Shown in pieces: positions 1-7,630 of a stretch of 64,000 nt of DNA. The first letter of the stretch is position 1, and every line of letters begins with the position of its first letter. The translations under genes and the position numbers were made by a program. Under the pieces are notes generated by a model. It saw nothing but the letters and a program-made list of their open reading frames with translations, was not told the DNA's origin and searched no databases. The stretch comes from CBDHDJ01 sp965261645 (GTDB lineage: Bacteria; Pseudomonadota; Alphaproteobacteria; SHVV01), in the NCBI GenBank assembly GCA_965261645.1, contig CBDHDJ010000002.1, positions 558,001 to 622,000 of the forward strand, in the 5' to 3' direction.

Positions 1-33
1 TGGTCCAGCGCTTAAGTTAGAGTTTGGCGCGGG

Positions 34-918
34 TTAAGTTGATGGGCCACCCGTAGCCCCATCAACAGCGTAGGTTGGCCCCTCAACGTTTGGCAAGATG
101 GTTTCTGGGGCCGGCGGTCTGTATCCGAGCGAGCTATGCGGCCGGATGGTATTGTAGTGATGCCGCCATCGTTCGATCAGCACTTTGGCCTCCTTCAATG
201 TATAGAAGATCTCCGTGTTCAGGATTTCGTCCCGGAGCTTTGAGTTGAAGCTCTCGTTGTATCCGTTCTCCCAAGGTGACCCGGGCTCGATATAGAGGGT
301 CTTGACGCCGATCCTGCCGAGCCAGTCGCGGACGGCATGAGCGGTAAACTCTGAGCCGTTGTCGGAACGGATATGATCCGGCGGGCCATGTTGGACGAAG
401 AGCCCGGTCAGACAATGGAGTACATTGTCCGAGTTCAATCTTCGCTCGACGACAACGGCCATGCACCGCCTGGTAAACTCATCGATCACGGTGAGCATGC
501 GGGACTTCCTCCCATCGTGTGTTCGATCCATGACGAAGTCATAGGACCAGACGTGATTGGGCCAGCACGGCCGCAGACGGATGCAGGATCCGTCGTTGAG
601 CCACAGCCTGCCCCGTTTCGGTTGCTTCTGTGGGAGCTTCAGCCCCTCCCGCCGCCAGATGCGCTGGACCCGCTTGGCGTTCACATGCCAACCTTCGGTC
701 CTGAGCAAGGCAGTGATCCGCCGATAGCCATATCTGCCATACTGGCTGGCCAAGCGGATGATCGCGGCCGTGAGTGTCTCTTCATCATCCCGACCACGGG
801 GTCTCTTGCGCTGGGTTGAGCGATGTTGGCCTGCAACAGCACAGGCACGTCGCTCGGAGATTCCCAGTTCGGCCTGGAGATGATCAACACACTGCCGACG
901 ACGGGCGGGGCTTAGCAA
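34..918 (-). CDS. IS3-family transposase OrfB (rve integrase core)
   Basis: Catalytic subunit of the IS407-like element, 294 aa. An HTH_21 region with the YGYRRIT motif (around residues 60-70) precedes an rve DDE core: first Asp in VWSYDFV, second in IRSDNGSEF, and the Glu in PWENGYNESFNSKLRDE. The C-terminus has the family hallmark YNTIRPHSSLGYRPP. It looks intact and potentially active together with orfA. Confidence 0.9.
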   Translation of the reverse strand: MLSPARRRQCVDHLQAELGISERRACAVAGQHRSTQRKRPRGRDDEETLTAAIIRLASQYGRYGYRRITALLRTEGWHVNAKRVQRIWRREGLKLPQKQPKRGRLWLNDGSCIRLRPCWPNHVWSYDFVMDRTHDGRKSRMLTVIDEFTRRCMAVVVERRLNSDNVLHCLTGLFVQHGPPDHIRSDNGSEFTAHAVRDWLGRIGVKTLYIEPGSPWENGYNESFNSKLRDEILNTEIFYTLKEAKVLIERWRHHYNTIRPHSSLGYRPPAPETILPNVEGPTYAVDGATGGPST

Positions 919-1190
919 TTTCCCTCAAGCGCCTCTTTCAAGATCAGCTTATCCAACGTCAGATCCGAGATCGCCTTCCGGAGACGGCCATTCTCCTTCT
1001 CCAGGTCCTTCAGACGCTTGGCCTGGTCAGTACGAAGGCCGCCATATTCCTTGCGCCAGCGATAGTAACTCTGCTCCGATACGCCGAGCGTGCGACAAGC
1101 TTGACCAACGGACTGGCCCTGCGCCAAGGCCACCTCGGCTTCGCGCAACATGCTGATAATCTGTTCCGGGGTGTAGCGTTTACGGCTCAT
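912..1190 (-). CDS. IS3-family transposase OrfA
   Basis: Small DNA-binding OrfA of the IS407-like element. The N-terminal half is a helix-turn-helix of the Tnp_1 type (KRYTPEQIISMLREAE) and the C-terminal half a leucine-rich coiled coil (LKDLEKENGRLRKAISDL). I chose the ATG at 1190 because an AAGGAGG ribosome binding site lies five bases upstream; an upstream ATG at 1214 lacks one. The 3' end overlaps orfB by seven bases, the usual layout for making a fused OrfAB by -1 frameshifting. Confidence 0.85.
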   Translation of the reverse strand: MSRKRYTPEQIISMLREAEVALAQGQSVGQACRTLGVSEQSYYRWRKEYGGLRTDQAKRLKDLEKENGRLRKAISDLTLDKLILKEALEGNC

Positions 1191-1256
1191 TTTGTCCTCC
1201 TTTCGAGGGGGCAAAATGCGCCAAACTCTGGAGTGCGCCCCTATGTCCGGACAGGA

Positions 1257-2051
1257 TCACTCGGCGGCCTTGACCGTATGCCGGGCATGTTGATCCTCGA
1301 ACTGTACCGGGCTCAGATATCCGAGCGCGGAGTGGAGACGTCGTGAGTTGTAGACCTCATCGATGAATCTGGGAAGGTCTGCGGTAACATCGTCGAAAGT
1401 CTCGTATTCCATGAGATAGACTGCTTCGACCTTGAGCGTCTTCATGAAACTCTCAGCCATAGCGTTCTCGTAAGGGTTGCCACGCCGGCTCATCGAGCCG
1501 ATCAGCCCATGTTTGGCGAGCAGCTTGCGATAGTCTGCCGCTGCGTATTGCGATCCGCGATCCGAATGGTGGATACAGCCCCTTGGCGGCTGTCGTGACC
1601 GGACAGCGGCCTTGAGCGCTGCCAAGGTGAGCCGCGTATCGATCGAGCGGCTGATGGCATAACCAACGACGCGGCGTGACCACGCATCGAGGATGACGGC
1701 GGCATAAACGAAGCCAACGGCGATCGCGACGTAGGTGATGTCTGCGACCCAGAGCTGGTTCGGCCTGTCGGCCGTAACGTCCTTGGCGCGGTTGGAGAAG
1801 ATCGGACTATCGTGATCGCTGTCGGTTGTGGCGATGAAACGCCTGCGACGCTTGGGCTGTAGGTCGTGCTGGCGCATCAGACGGCGGATCTTCTTACCGT
1901 TGACGACGATCCCCTGATGGCGTAGCTCGGCCCCGACACGTCGATAGCCGTAAGCCTCAAACTCTTCGCAGATCGCCGTGATGCGGGCGACGATCTCGGT
2001 GTCGGCCTCGGTCGCCGGCGTATCGTAGTAGGTGGAGCGCGGCAGGCCCAT
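1257..2051 (-). CDS. IS3-family transposase OrfB (copy 1)
   Basis: 264-aa rve-type DDE transposase. Visible elements are YGYRRVGAELR (HTH_21), the catalytic Asp in LWVADITY, the second Asp in IHHSDRGSQYA, and the Glu in NPYENAMAESFMKTLK, ending in NSRRLHSALGYLSP. The protein is identical to the copy at 28848-29642 in the translation, so transposition was recent. Confidence 0.9.
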   Translation of the reverse strand: MGLPRSTYYDTPATEADTEIVARITAICEEFEAYGYRRVGAELRHQGIVVNGKKIRRLMRQHDLQPKRRRRFIATTDSDHDSPIFSNRAKDVTADRPNQLWVADITYVAIAVGFVYAAVILDAWSRRVVGYAISRSIDTRLTLAALKAAVRSRQPPRGCIHHSDRGSQYAAADYRKLLAKHGLIGSMSRRGNPYENAMAESFMKTLKVEAVYLMEYETFDDVTADLPRFIDEVYNSRRLHSALGYLSPVQFEDQHARHTVKAAE

Positions 2052-2401
2052 CAGACGACATCCTCGCGCGATGGTGAGCCCACGGGGCCGGCAATCACGG
2101 ACGTAGTCGCGCTTCTCGGCCGTGGTGCGCTCTTGAGTGCCCCTTTTAGAAACTCGATCTCCAGCGCCTGCCGGCCTACCAGGCGCTCCAGGGCAGAGAT
2201 CTTCGCCTCAAATTCCTGGAGAAGGCCGGCGGCCTCCACGTCTTCGTCAAACGCGCCGGCTTCGAGCTTCGACACCCAGATGCGGATCAGGTCGCGCGAG
2301 ACGTCGTGGCGCCTGGCCAGCCCGTGAAGGGTCTCGCCTCCGAGATATTCCTGAGCAACCTGTCGCTTGAACTCAATACTGTAGGTTCGGTGCTTGGCCA
2401 T
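2051..2401 (-). CDS. IS3-family transposase OrfA (copy 1)
   Basis: Helix-turn-helix OrfA (YSIEFKRQVAQEYL, GLARRHDVSRDLIRIW) followed by a heptad-rich stretch (ISALERLVGRQALEIEFLK). I set the start at the ATG at 2401 (MAKHRTYS), which matches the usual start of the family; an ATG 27 bases upstream is possible. The stop overlaps the orfB start as TGATG, so translational coupling is likely in place of, or besides, frameshifting. Confidence 0.85.
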   Translation of the reverse strand: MAKHRTYSIEFKRQVAQEYLGGETLHGLARRHDVSRDLIRIWVSKLEAGAFDEDVEAAGLLQEFEAKISALERLVGRQALEIEFLKGALKSAPRPRSATTSVIAGPVGSPSREDVV

Positions 2402-2492
2402 GGCTTCCATCCTCTGAAAGCCCAGCATTCCCGGTCAATTCCAAACGTGCAACCTGTCCACCCTCAGGGGCGCACTCCACCCGTTAATAAAT

Positions 2493-2519
2493 CTGGACCA
2501 CTTTTAGGGGGTCACTCCA
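2493..2519. repeat. Remnant end of another IS3-type element
   Basis: Just outside the right end of the neighbouring IS lies CTGGACCACTTTTAGGGG followed by GTCACTCCA. Reversed, it reads TGGAGTGACCCCC...TGGTCCAG, a typical IS3-family terminal repeat, but no transposase belongs to it. The first eight bases of the window are TGGTCCAG, matching the inner part of the same repeat, so a lost or interrupted element may once have bracketed 1-2519. This is suggestive only. Confidence 0.4.
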
Positions 2520-2556
2520 CCTGCCAGCCAAAACCGACACGGTATACTGAGCTGCC

Positions 2557-2819
2557 ATGACTGAGAAAGCGCTCGAAGCCGGTGAACGCCCATTCATTCC
2601 GGCGAATGATTCGGACCGGGATGGCCAGCCATGGGTCGATCAAATCGTCGTGCGGCGGCGGATCACGACCTACGTTCTCGTGGCTCTGGCGCTGGGTATC
2701 GGCTTTTTCTATCTTCGCGATAGTACGTGGCAAGGCAGTACCCAGCTTCACACCATCATGGAAGCGTTAGGGTCGTCGAGGATTTCTGGTTCACCATCGT
2801 GAAGCTCCCCGAGCGGTAG
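2557..2819 (+). pseudogene. Deletion fusion: sensor-kinase N-terminus joined to response-regulator C-terminus
   Basis: The frame opening at ATG 2557 encodes a soluble lead and one membrane segment (RRRITTYVLVALALGIGFFYL), then the sequence QLHTIMEAL. That is how N-terminal regions of some membrane-bound sensor kinases begin. Homology stops there. From 2772, in another frame, VEDFWFTIVKLPER and a stop follow, which looks like the last residues of a stand-alone receiver protein. An internal deletion near 2765-2772 probably removed the rest of a kinase gene and most of a receiver gene. The REC-GGDEF gene starts four bases after this stop, so the original order was likely kinase, receiver, REC-GGDEF. 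Confidence 0.6.
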
Positions 2820-2822
2820 GGT

Positions 2823-3722
2823 GTGCGTAGCGTGCCACCCACGACCACGATACTGCTTGTCGAGGACAACGAAGGCCGTCTCCTACGCGAGACCTTCGCC
2901 GAAACCGGCGGCGGTGCGTTTCAGATCGTCCACGCCAGGCGGCTCAGCGATGCCATGAAACATATGCAGGAGAGCCGGTTCGACGTCGTTCTGCTCGATT
3001 TGTCTTTCCCGGATTCCCACGGCCTGAATACCGTCACACACATAACCCATGCTGCCCGCTCGGTGCCGGTCGTGGTGTTGACGGGTTCCGATGACAAGGA
3101 CCTAGCGATCCGCGCCGTCCAGATGGGCGCACAGGACTACCTCATCAAGGGTCAGATTGCCGGTGCTCTTCTGATCCGCGCCACGGGCTACGCCATCGAA
3201 CGGCAGCGTGCCCTCGAGCGGGCCCATCATCTCGCCCACCACGACGCTCTGACCGGCCTGCCCAACCGCCATCTGCTTCACGAGCGCCTGCAACGCGCCG
3301 TGGTGCACGGCAAGCGTTACGCACGGCAGTTCGCGGTGATGGCGCTCGATCTCGATCGCTTCAAACCTATCAACGATACCTTCGGGCATGAGGCTGGAGA
3401 CGCCACCCTGAGGGAGTTGGCCATGCGGCTCCAATCGTGCGTCCGCGCCTCGGACACCGTGGCCCGTGTGGGCGGCGACGAGTTTGTGATCCTTGGCGAA
3501 GAAACCCGAACATACGTTGATGCGGAAACCATCGCCGGCAAGATTCACCTCGCCCTGGCCGAACCCTTCAACTTCCGCGACCTCGAGTGGACCCTCGGTG
3601 CCAGCATCGGCGTCGCCCTGTTCCCCGATGATGGCCATGACGCCGAGACGTTGCTGAGGCACGCCGACGATGCCATGTACCAGGCGAAAGACTCAGGCCG
3701 CGACGCCGTGCGGTTCGCCTGA
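2823..3722 (+). CDS. Response regulator with GGDEF diguanylate cyclase domain
   Basis: Cytoplasmic c-di-GMP synthase switched by phosphorylation. Residues ~9-125 are a receiver domain with the acidic pair in LLVEDNE, the phospho-acceptor Asp59 in VVLLDLSFPD, Thr in VVLTGSDD and Lys in YLIKGQ. Residues ~135-299 form a GGDEF domain: the active GGDEF motif is at 217-221, and an RxxD inhibitory site (R208-D211) sits five residues before it, so product feedback is expected. The start is GTG at 2823 (another GTG lies at 2832). Its probable partner kinase upstream is a deleted remnant, so this regulator may now be orphaned. Confidence 0.9.
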   Translation: MRSVPPTTTILLVEDNEGRLLRETFAETGGGAFQIVHARRLSDAMKHMQESRFDVVLLDLSFPDSHGLNTVTHITHAARSVPVVVLTGSDDKDLAIRAVQMGAQDYLIKGQIAGALLIRATGYAIERQRALERAHHLAHHDALTGLPNRHLLHERLQRAVVHGKRYARQFAVMALDLDRFKPINDTFGHEAGDATLRELAMRLQSCVRASDTVARVGGDEFVILGEETRTYVDAETIAGKIHLALAEPFNFRDLEWTLGASIGVALFPDDGHDAETLLRHADDAMYQAKDSGRDAVRFA

Positions 3723-3887
3723 ATCCTACATGATCGCGACGGGCCGAGGGAGCTTCGGCACAATCACGAAGCGCCTACCGATTGTCGCAATCTGAGTTAA
3801 TATGGGCTCTGGCGCTTCCACGGCAGCCTGAACTCTGTCCGCGGAACGTTCTGCACCAATCACCATGACAACAGCGGGGAGGAAGAG

Positions 3888-4901
3888 ATGAGCAAGATCC
3901 GAACGATCCGCGGCGACATCGACCCGGACGACGCCGGCGTCATCCTCACGCACGAACATGCCATGTTCGGCTGGCCCGGCGCCGAGGTCGACCATCGCGC
4001 CGTGTTCAGCTGGGACAAGGTGTTGAAAGGCCTGTCGAGCGAGTTCGAGCTGGCCAAGAAGGCGTTCAATCTGGGAACGTTCGTCGATTGTACGACCATC
4101 GAGAACGCGCGCCATCCCAAGCTCATGCAAGAGGTCTCGGAGCGCAGCGGCATCCACCTCATCGCCTGCACCGGATTCTTCTGCCAGAGCATGGGCATTC
4201 CCTATCACTGGCGGCGCCAGTCGGTGGACGAGATAGCCGCGTTCTTCGCCAACGACGTCACCGAAGGCATGGCGGGCACCGACGTCAAATGCGGCGTGAT
4301 CAAGGCCGCGTCCGGCGAGGTCGACGCCGACCCGCACCCGGCGCCGGTGGGCGCCCATGGCCGCCATCTCGGCAAGTACGAGGACCGCGCCTTCCGCGCG
4401 GCGGCGCGGGCGCAGAAGATGACCGGCTGCCCGATCACGACGCACATCGATCCCGCCGATTGGCAGGTGACCAACATCGGCCTCGAACAGCTCGAGCTCT
4501 TGCTGGAGGAAGGCGGCGATCCCGCCAAGATCTGCATCGGCCACACCTTCTTCGCCTCGTTCGAGCAGCTCGAAGAGATCCTCAAACTCGGCGCCTATGT
4601 GCAGATGGACAATATCGGCACGCAGTGGCGCGGACTCGATGACACGGCCGCCATCGACCTCATGTTCCGCGCCGCCGAAAAGGGTTACGAGGACCGGCTG
4701 CTGCTGACCTTCGACCGCTTCTGGTATCAGCTCCGCGGCGACCGGGAATTCACCGAGGACGACCCGCAAGTGGCGACGCGCATGCCGGTCGAGTTCCTGC
4801 CCGATACCTTCCTGCCGATGATGCGGGAGAAAGGCTTCAGCGAGGAGCAAATCCACAAGATCATGGTGGAAAACCCGGCTCGGTTCCTCGCGTTCGGGTA
4901 G
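3888..4901 (+). CDS. Phosphotriesterase-family metal-dependent hydrolase
   Basis: 337-aa TIM-barrel amidohydrolase of the PTE family (phosphotriesterases, lactonases). All six ligands of the binuclear metal site are visible: His22 and His24 (THEHAMF), the carboxylated lysine Lys139 (GVIKAASG), His186 (TTHIDPA), His219 (IGHTFFAS) and Asp276 (LTFDRFW). The start has a strong GGGGAGG site. No signal peptide is seen, so it should act in the cytoplasm. A PhyH dioxygenase gene follows 80 bases downstream on the same strand, suggesting one transcript. In the family this could be a lactonase or amide/ester hydrolase; the substrate cannot be read from sequence. Confidence 0.85.
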   Translation: MSKIRTIRGDIDPDDAGVILTHEHAMFGWPGAEVDHRAVFSWDKVLKGLSSEFELAKKAFNLGTFVDCTTIENARHPKLMQEVSERSGIHLIACTGFFCQSMGIPYHWRRQSVDEIAAFFANDVTEGMAGTDVKCGVIKAASGEVDADPHPAPVGAHGRHLGKYEDRAFRAAARAQKMTGCPITTHIDPADWQVTNIGLEQLELLLEEGGDPAKICIGHTFFASFEQLEEILKLGAYVQMDNIGTQWRGLDDTAAIDLMFRAAEKGYEDRLLLTFDRFWYQLRGDREFTEDDPQVATRMPVEFLPDTFLPMMREKGFSEEQIHKIMVENPARFLAFG

Positions 4902-4981
4902 ATGCATTTCTGGTTCGGGCCCCACTTGAGGCCCGCACCGATCCCAGACAACCGCCATTATCAGCGAGGAGAGGGAGGACG

Positions 4982-5902
4982 ATGAATCGGAAACCATTGC
5001 GGGGCATTACCGCGGCGGAGGTCGAGAGCTTCGAGCGGGATGGCGTGGTCCACCTGCCGGGCATGTTGGACCAGGACTGGATCGAGCGCATGCGCGATGC
5101 GGTGGATTACATCATGGCGCACCCCCACGAGAATGGTGGCCGCGGACTGGAGTTGGCGCCGGAGGATGCCGAGGGGCGCTTTGCCGAAAACACCTTCATG
5201 TGGAAGATGGGCCCCAGGACCGATGATTTCCGCGCCTTCGCCGTTGAATCACCGCTCGGCGAAATCTTCGCAACGTGCACTAGGTCCACCAGGGTCAATT
5301 TTCTCGAGGACGTGCTGTTCGCCAAGGAACCCCACACGCCACAGAGGACACCCTGGCATCAGGACCAGCCCTACCACCCCGTCAACGGCGCGCAGGCCGG
5401 CGCGAACTGGAGTCCATTGGACTCTGTCACGCTCGAGAGCGGCGCCGTCGAGTGGATCCCCGGCTCCCACAAGGGCCCCTGGTTCGAGGCGGTGAACTTC
5501 GATGAGACCGACACGCTCGATGGCCTCGCCGGCCACGAGGATTTCCATCTCAGCAAGGCGGCGCAAGTGGATGGCTTCGACACGATGCCGAATTTCGAGA
5601 AGCTGCGCGATCAGTACACCATCGCCCACTTCGATACCGAGCCGGGCGATGTCATTGCGTTCCACGAACTTACGGTGCACACCGCGCCGGGCAACTCGAC
5701 CGATCGCCGGCGGCGGGCGCTCTCGCTTCGCTTTGCCGGCGATGATGCGACCTATGCGGAACGCAAGAACCAGTGGCGGCTCAATCCGCCGTTCGACGTG
5801 GGCTTAAAGCATGGCGATCCGTTCCCGCCGGATCACGAGCTCTACCCCCAGGCGTTTCCGCACCTGGAGGGCCCCCACCTCGCTCCCCGGAACCCGGCTT
5901 AG
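4982..5902 (+). CDS. Phytanoyl-CoA dioxygenase (PhyH) family protein
   Basis: 306-aa Fe(II)/2-oxoglutarate-dependent oxygenase. The facial triad is visible as His126-x-Asp128 (PWHQDQPY) and distal His233 (TVHTAPGNS), followed by the Arg-rich 2-oxoglutarate-binding strand (RRRALSLRF). The family hydroxylates small organic substrates, often not acyl-CoAs. A GGAGAGGGAGG site precedes the ATG. It follows the PTE-like hydrolase by 80 bases. The last 42 coding bases and 57 bases beyond the stop recur at 9961-10059. It is one of six intact PhyH genes in the window. Confidence 0.9.
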   Translation: MNRKPLRGITAAEVESFERDGVVHLPGMLDQDWIERMRDAVDYIMAHPHENGGRGLELAPEDAEGRFAENTFMWKMGPRTDDFRAFAVESPLGEIFATCTRSTRVNFLEDVLFAKEPHTPQRTPWHQDQPYHPVNGAQAGANWSPLDSVTLESGAVEWIPGSHKGPWFEAVNFDETDTLDGLAGHEDFHLSKAAQVDGFDTMPNFEKLRDQYTIAHFDTEPGDVIAFHELTVHTAPGNSTDRRRRALSLRFAGDDATYAERKNQWRLNPPFDVGLKHGDPFPPDHELYPQAFPHLEGPHLAPRNPA

Positions 5903-5959
5903 GTTCGAGACCGATTCTTAAGGTGTGTCAGTCGTGTCGCGTATCACATGAGCAAGGCG
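5861..5959 (+). repeat. 99-bp direct repeat, copy 1 (end of PhyH gene and downstream)
   Basis: Bases 5861-5959 align without gaps to 9961-10059 with ten mismatches by eye. Seven fall in the 42 coding bases and only three in the 57 bases after the stop, so the non-coding part is better conserved than the coding tail. Between 5960 and 6092 I see nothing else recognisable. Confidence 0.85.
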
Positions 5960-7127
5960 GACGCACCGCGTTTCGGTATGGCTCACTGGTGTAGAATTCT
6001 GACAGGTGTATTATTCTGATGGTGTCGGGGCACACCCGGAGGACGCGCAACCATCGCGCGCCTCTCTGATGCATGTCCGTCATCAAAACAAATGGGACTG
6101 TTGAGCGTGTTTCATAGGGAGGATCTGGCTCATCTTTGTTTGATGTTAAGCCGCTTGGCTTTGATGGTTCAAGCGGCGGTTTTGGGTGGTCAGTTTTTTG
6201 ATCTTTTTTTCTCTTTTCGATGATGGCGGTGTGGCGTCCAAAGTAGGCGTCGGCTGGAGTTACGTTGCCGATGCTCTCGTGGTAGCGTTGGTTGTTGTAG
6301 TGATCGACGAAGGCGCTGATCTGGTTTTCGAGATCGCCGGGGAGATAATAATTTTCAAGCAGGATCCGGTTCTTCAGCGTTTGATGCCAGCGCTCGATCT
6401 TGCCCTGGGTTTGCGGGTGATACGGTGCGCCCCGAACGTGATCCATACCGTGGTCCTCGAGCCATTCAGCCAGATCGCCGGAGATATAGGACGAGCCGTT
6501 GTCGCTGAGCAGCTTCGGCTTGTGGACGACATTGGCGCGATTGCAGCCTGAGGCTTCTAGCGCCAACTTCAGTGTTGCCGTCACATCGTCCGCCGTCATG
6601 TTGGTGCAGAGCTTCCAAGCAATGATGTAGCGGGAATAGTCGTCCAGGATGGTCGACAGGTAAAACCAGCCCCAGCCGATGACCTTGAGATAGGTGAAGT
6701 CGGTCTGCCACAGCTGGTTCGGCGCCGTGGTCTTGTCGCGGAACTCATCGGCTGTCTTGATGACCACGAAAGCGGGGCTGGTGATCAGGTCGTGGGCCTT
6801 GAGAAGCCGGTAAACCGAGGCTTCCGAGACAAAGTAGCCCCTGGTGTCCGTAAACCTGACGGCCAGTTCCCGGGGCGACAGTTGCGTCTCCTCCAGGGCA
6901 AGATCGATGATCTGCCCCCGGACATCATCCGGGATCCGGTTCCACACCCGGCCTGGGCTGCTGTTGCGATCCTCAAGACCGGCGTCGCCAAAGGCCAGAA
7001 AGCGATCGTACCAGCGATAAAAGGTGGTCTTCGGAATGCCCAGCTTGTCCAAAGTGGACCCGACGCCCAGGTGGGACTGCTCGACCAGGCGGATGATCTC
7101 CAGCTTCTCGGATGCGGGATACCTCAT
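5928..7127 (-). CDS. IS3-family transposase OrfB
   Basis: 399-aa transposase. An N-terminal HTH (LDKLGIPKTTFYRWYDRF) is followed by an rve core with catalytic Asp in LWQTDFTYL, second Asp in LLSDNGSSYIS and Glu in TQGKIERWHQTLK, then the IS3 tail YNNQRYHESIGNVTPADAYFG. Roughly the last 55 codons lie outside the inferred IS end and resemble nothing, so they look like read-through into flanking DNA after insertion. Confidence 0.8.
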   Translation of the reverse strand: MRYPASEKLEIIRLVEQSHLGVGSTLDKLGIPKTTFYRWYDRFLAFGDAGLEDRNSSPGRVWNRIPDDVRGQIIDLALEETQLSPRELAVRFTDTRGYFVSEASVYRLLKAHDLITSPAFVVIKTADEFRDKTTAPNQLWQTDFTYLKVIGWGWFYLSTILDDYSRYIIAWKLCTNMTADDVTATLKLALEASGCNRANVVHKPKLLSDNGSSYISGDLAEWLEDHGMDHVRGAPYHPQTQGKIERWHQTLKNRILLENYYLPGDLENQISAFVDHYNNQRYHESIGNVTPADAYFGRHTAIIEKRKKDQKTDHPKPPLEPSKPSGLTSNKDEPDPPYETRSTVPFVLMTDMHQRGARWLRVLRVCPDTIRIIHLSEFYTSEPYRNAVRPPCSCDTRHD

Positions 7128-7566
7128 TCCTCGTCTCCCCCATGCCCGATCATGTTTTTTTTGAGAAGCCGGTTCTCCAGCGAAAGTTCGGCGACCAACT
7201 CCTTCAAGTCGCGCATCTCCTGGCGCAGGCCTTTAACCTCGCCCGAGGTCGCTTGGCGCCCGGTGTCGCCGGCGAGCCGCTTCTTGCCTGCTTCCAAAAA
7301 CTCTTTCGACCAGCTGTAATACAGACCCTCGGCGATGCCCTCGCGGCGGCACAAGGCGGCGATGCTCTCCTCGCCGCGCAGGCCCGACACCACGATCCGG
7401 ATCTTCTCCTCAGCCGTATACTGCTTGCGTGTCTTGCGGCGAATATCCCGAACCGTTCCATCCGCCGGGTCGTTCTTGCTCATTGATTTCTGTCTCATCT
7501 TCGTTCCCTTCGGTCACTACGATGAGCCAGAAATCCTCCGGTATGCAATTACCTCAATTTGTCCCA
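6093..7566 (-). mobile_element. IS3-family element with long OrfB
   Basis: Two-ORF element. Candidate imperfect termini are TGGGACTGTTGAG at 6093 and, reversed, TGGGACAAATTGAG ending at 7566; a further inner match (GAGGAT..TGGCTCATC) supports this pairing. No clean target duplication is seen. If 6093 is the true left end, orfB has no stop inside the element and takes it from flanking DNA at 5928. Confidence 0.65.
7124..7483 (-). CDS. IS3-family transposase OrfA
   Basis: About 119 aa, with a helix-turn-helix (KQYTAEEKIRIVVSGLRGEESIA cut to its key parts: TAEEKIRIV, GIAEGLYYSWSKEFL) and a C-terminal leucine zipper-like stretch (LKELVAELSLENRLLKK). I chose the ATG at 7483 (MSKNDPAD) over 7498. 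The stop overlaps the orfB start by four bases (ATGA), suggesting translational coupling. Confidence 0.8.
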   Translation of the reverse strand: MSKNDPADGTVRDIRRKTRKQYTAEEKIRIVVSGLRGEESIAALCRREGIAEGLYYSWSKEFLEAGKKRLAGDTGRQATSGEVKGLRQEMRDLKELVAELSLENRLLKKNMIGHGGDEE

Positions 7567-7630
7567 AACGCGCTGACGTCAGACACTCTGATGCCCCAAA
7601 AAAAATCGCCCGCAAACAAGGGAGGAACGA

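Larger units (their letters stand above)
19..1229 (-). mobile_element. IS3-family element, IS407-like
   Basis: Complete two-ORF insertion sequence. Its ends are a perfect 12-bp inverted repeat, AGAGTTTGGCGC, at 19-30 and 1218-1229. The outermost base pair is uncertain because the right end touches the left end of the next element, whose TGGAGTGCG terminus starts at 1229. One of the two therefore inserted exactly at the edge of the other, and no target duplication can be read. orfA and orfB are both on the minus strand. Confidence 0.8.
1229..2479 (-). mobile_element. IS3-family element, copy 1 of 2
   Basis: 1251-bp element with termini TGGAGTGCGCCCCT at the left and the matching AGGGGCGCACTCCA at the right; the inverted match continues with a few mismatches to GGACAGG. 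A second copy of the same length lies at 28820-30070. This copy has no visible target duplication; its left end abuts the IS407-like element. Confidence 0.9.

Noticed and set aside
4915..4935. Short hairpin (GGGCCCC..GAGGCCC) between the PTE-like and PhyH genes
   Set aside because: Stem is short and lacks a T-run; not convincing as a terminator, and the genes look co-transcribed.
3726..4997. 423-codon frame antisense to the PTE-like gene
   Set aside because: The plus-strand gene has all six metal ligands and a strong ribosome binding site.
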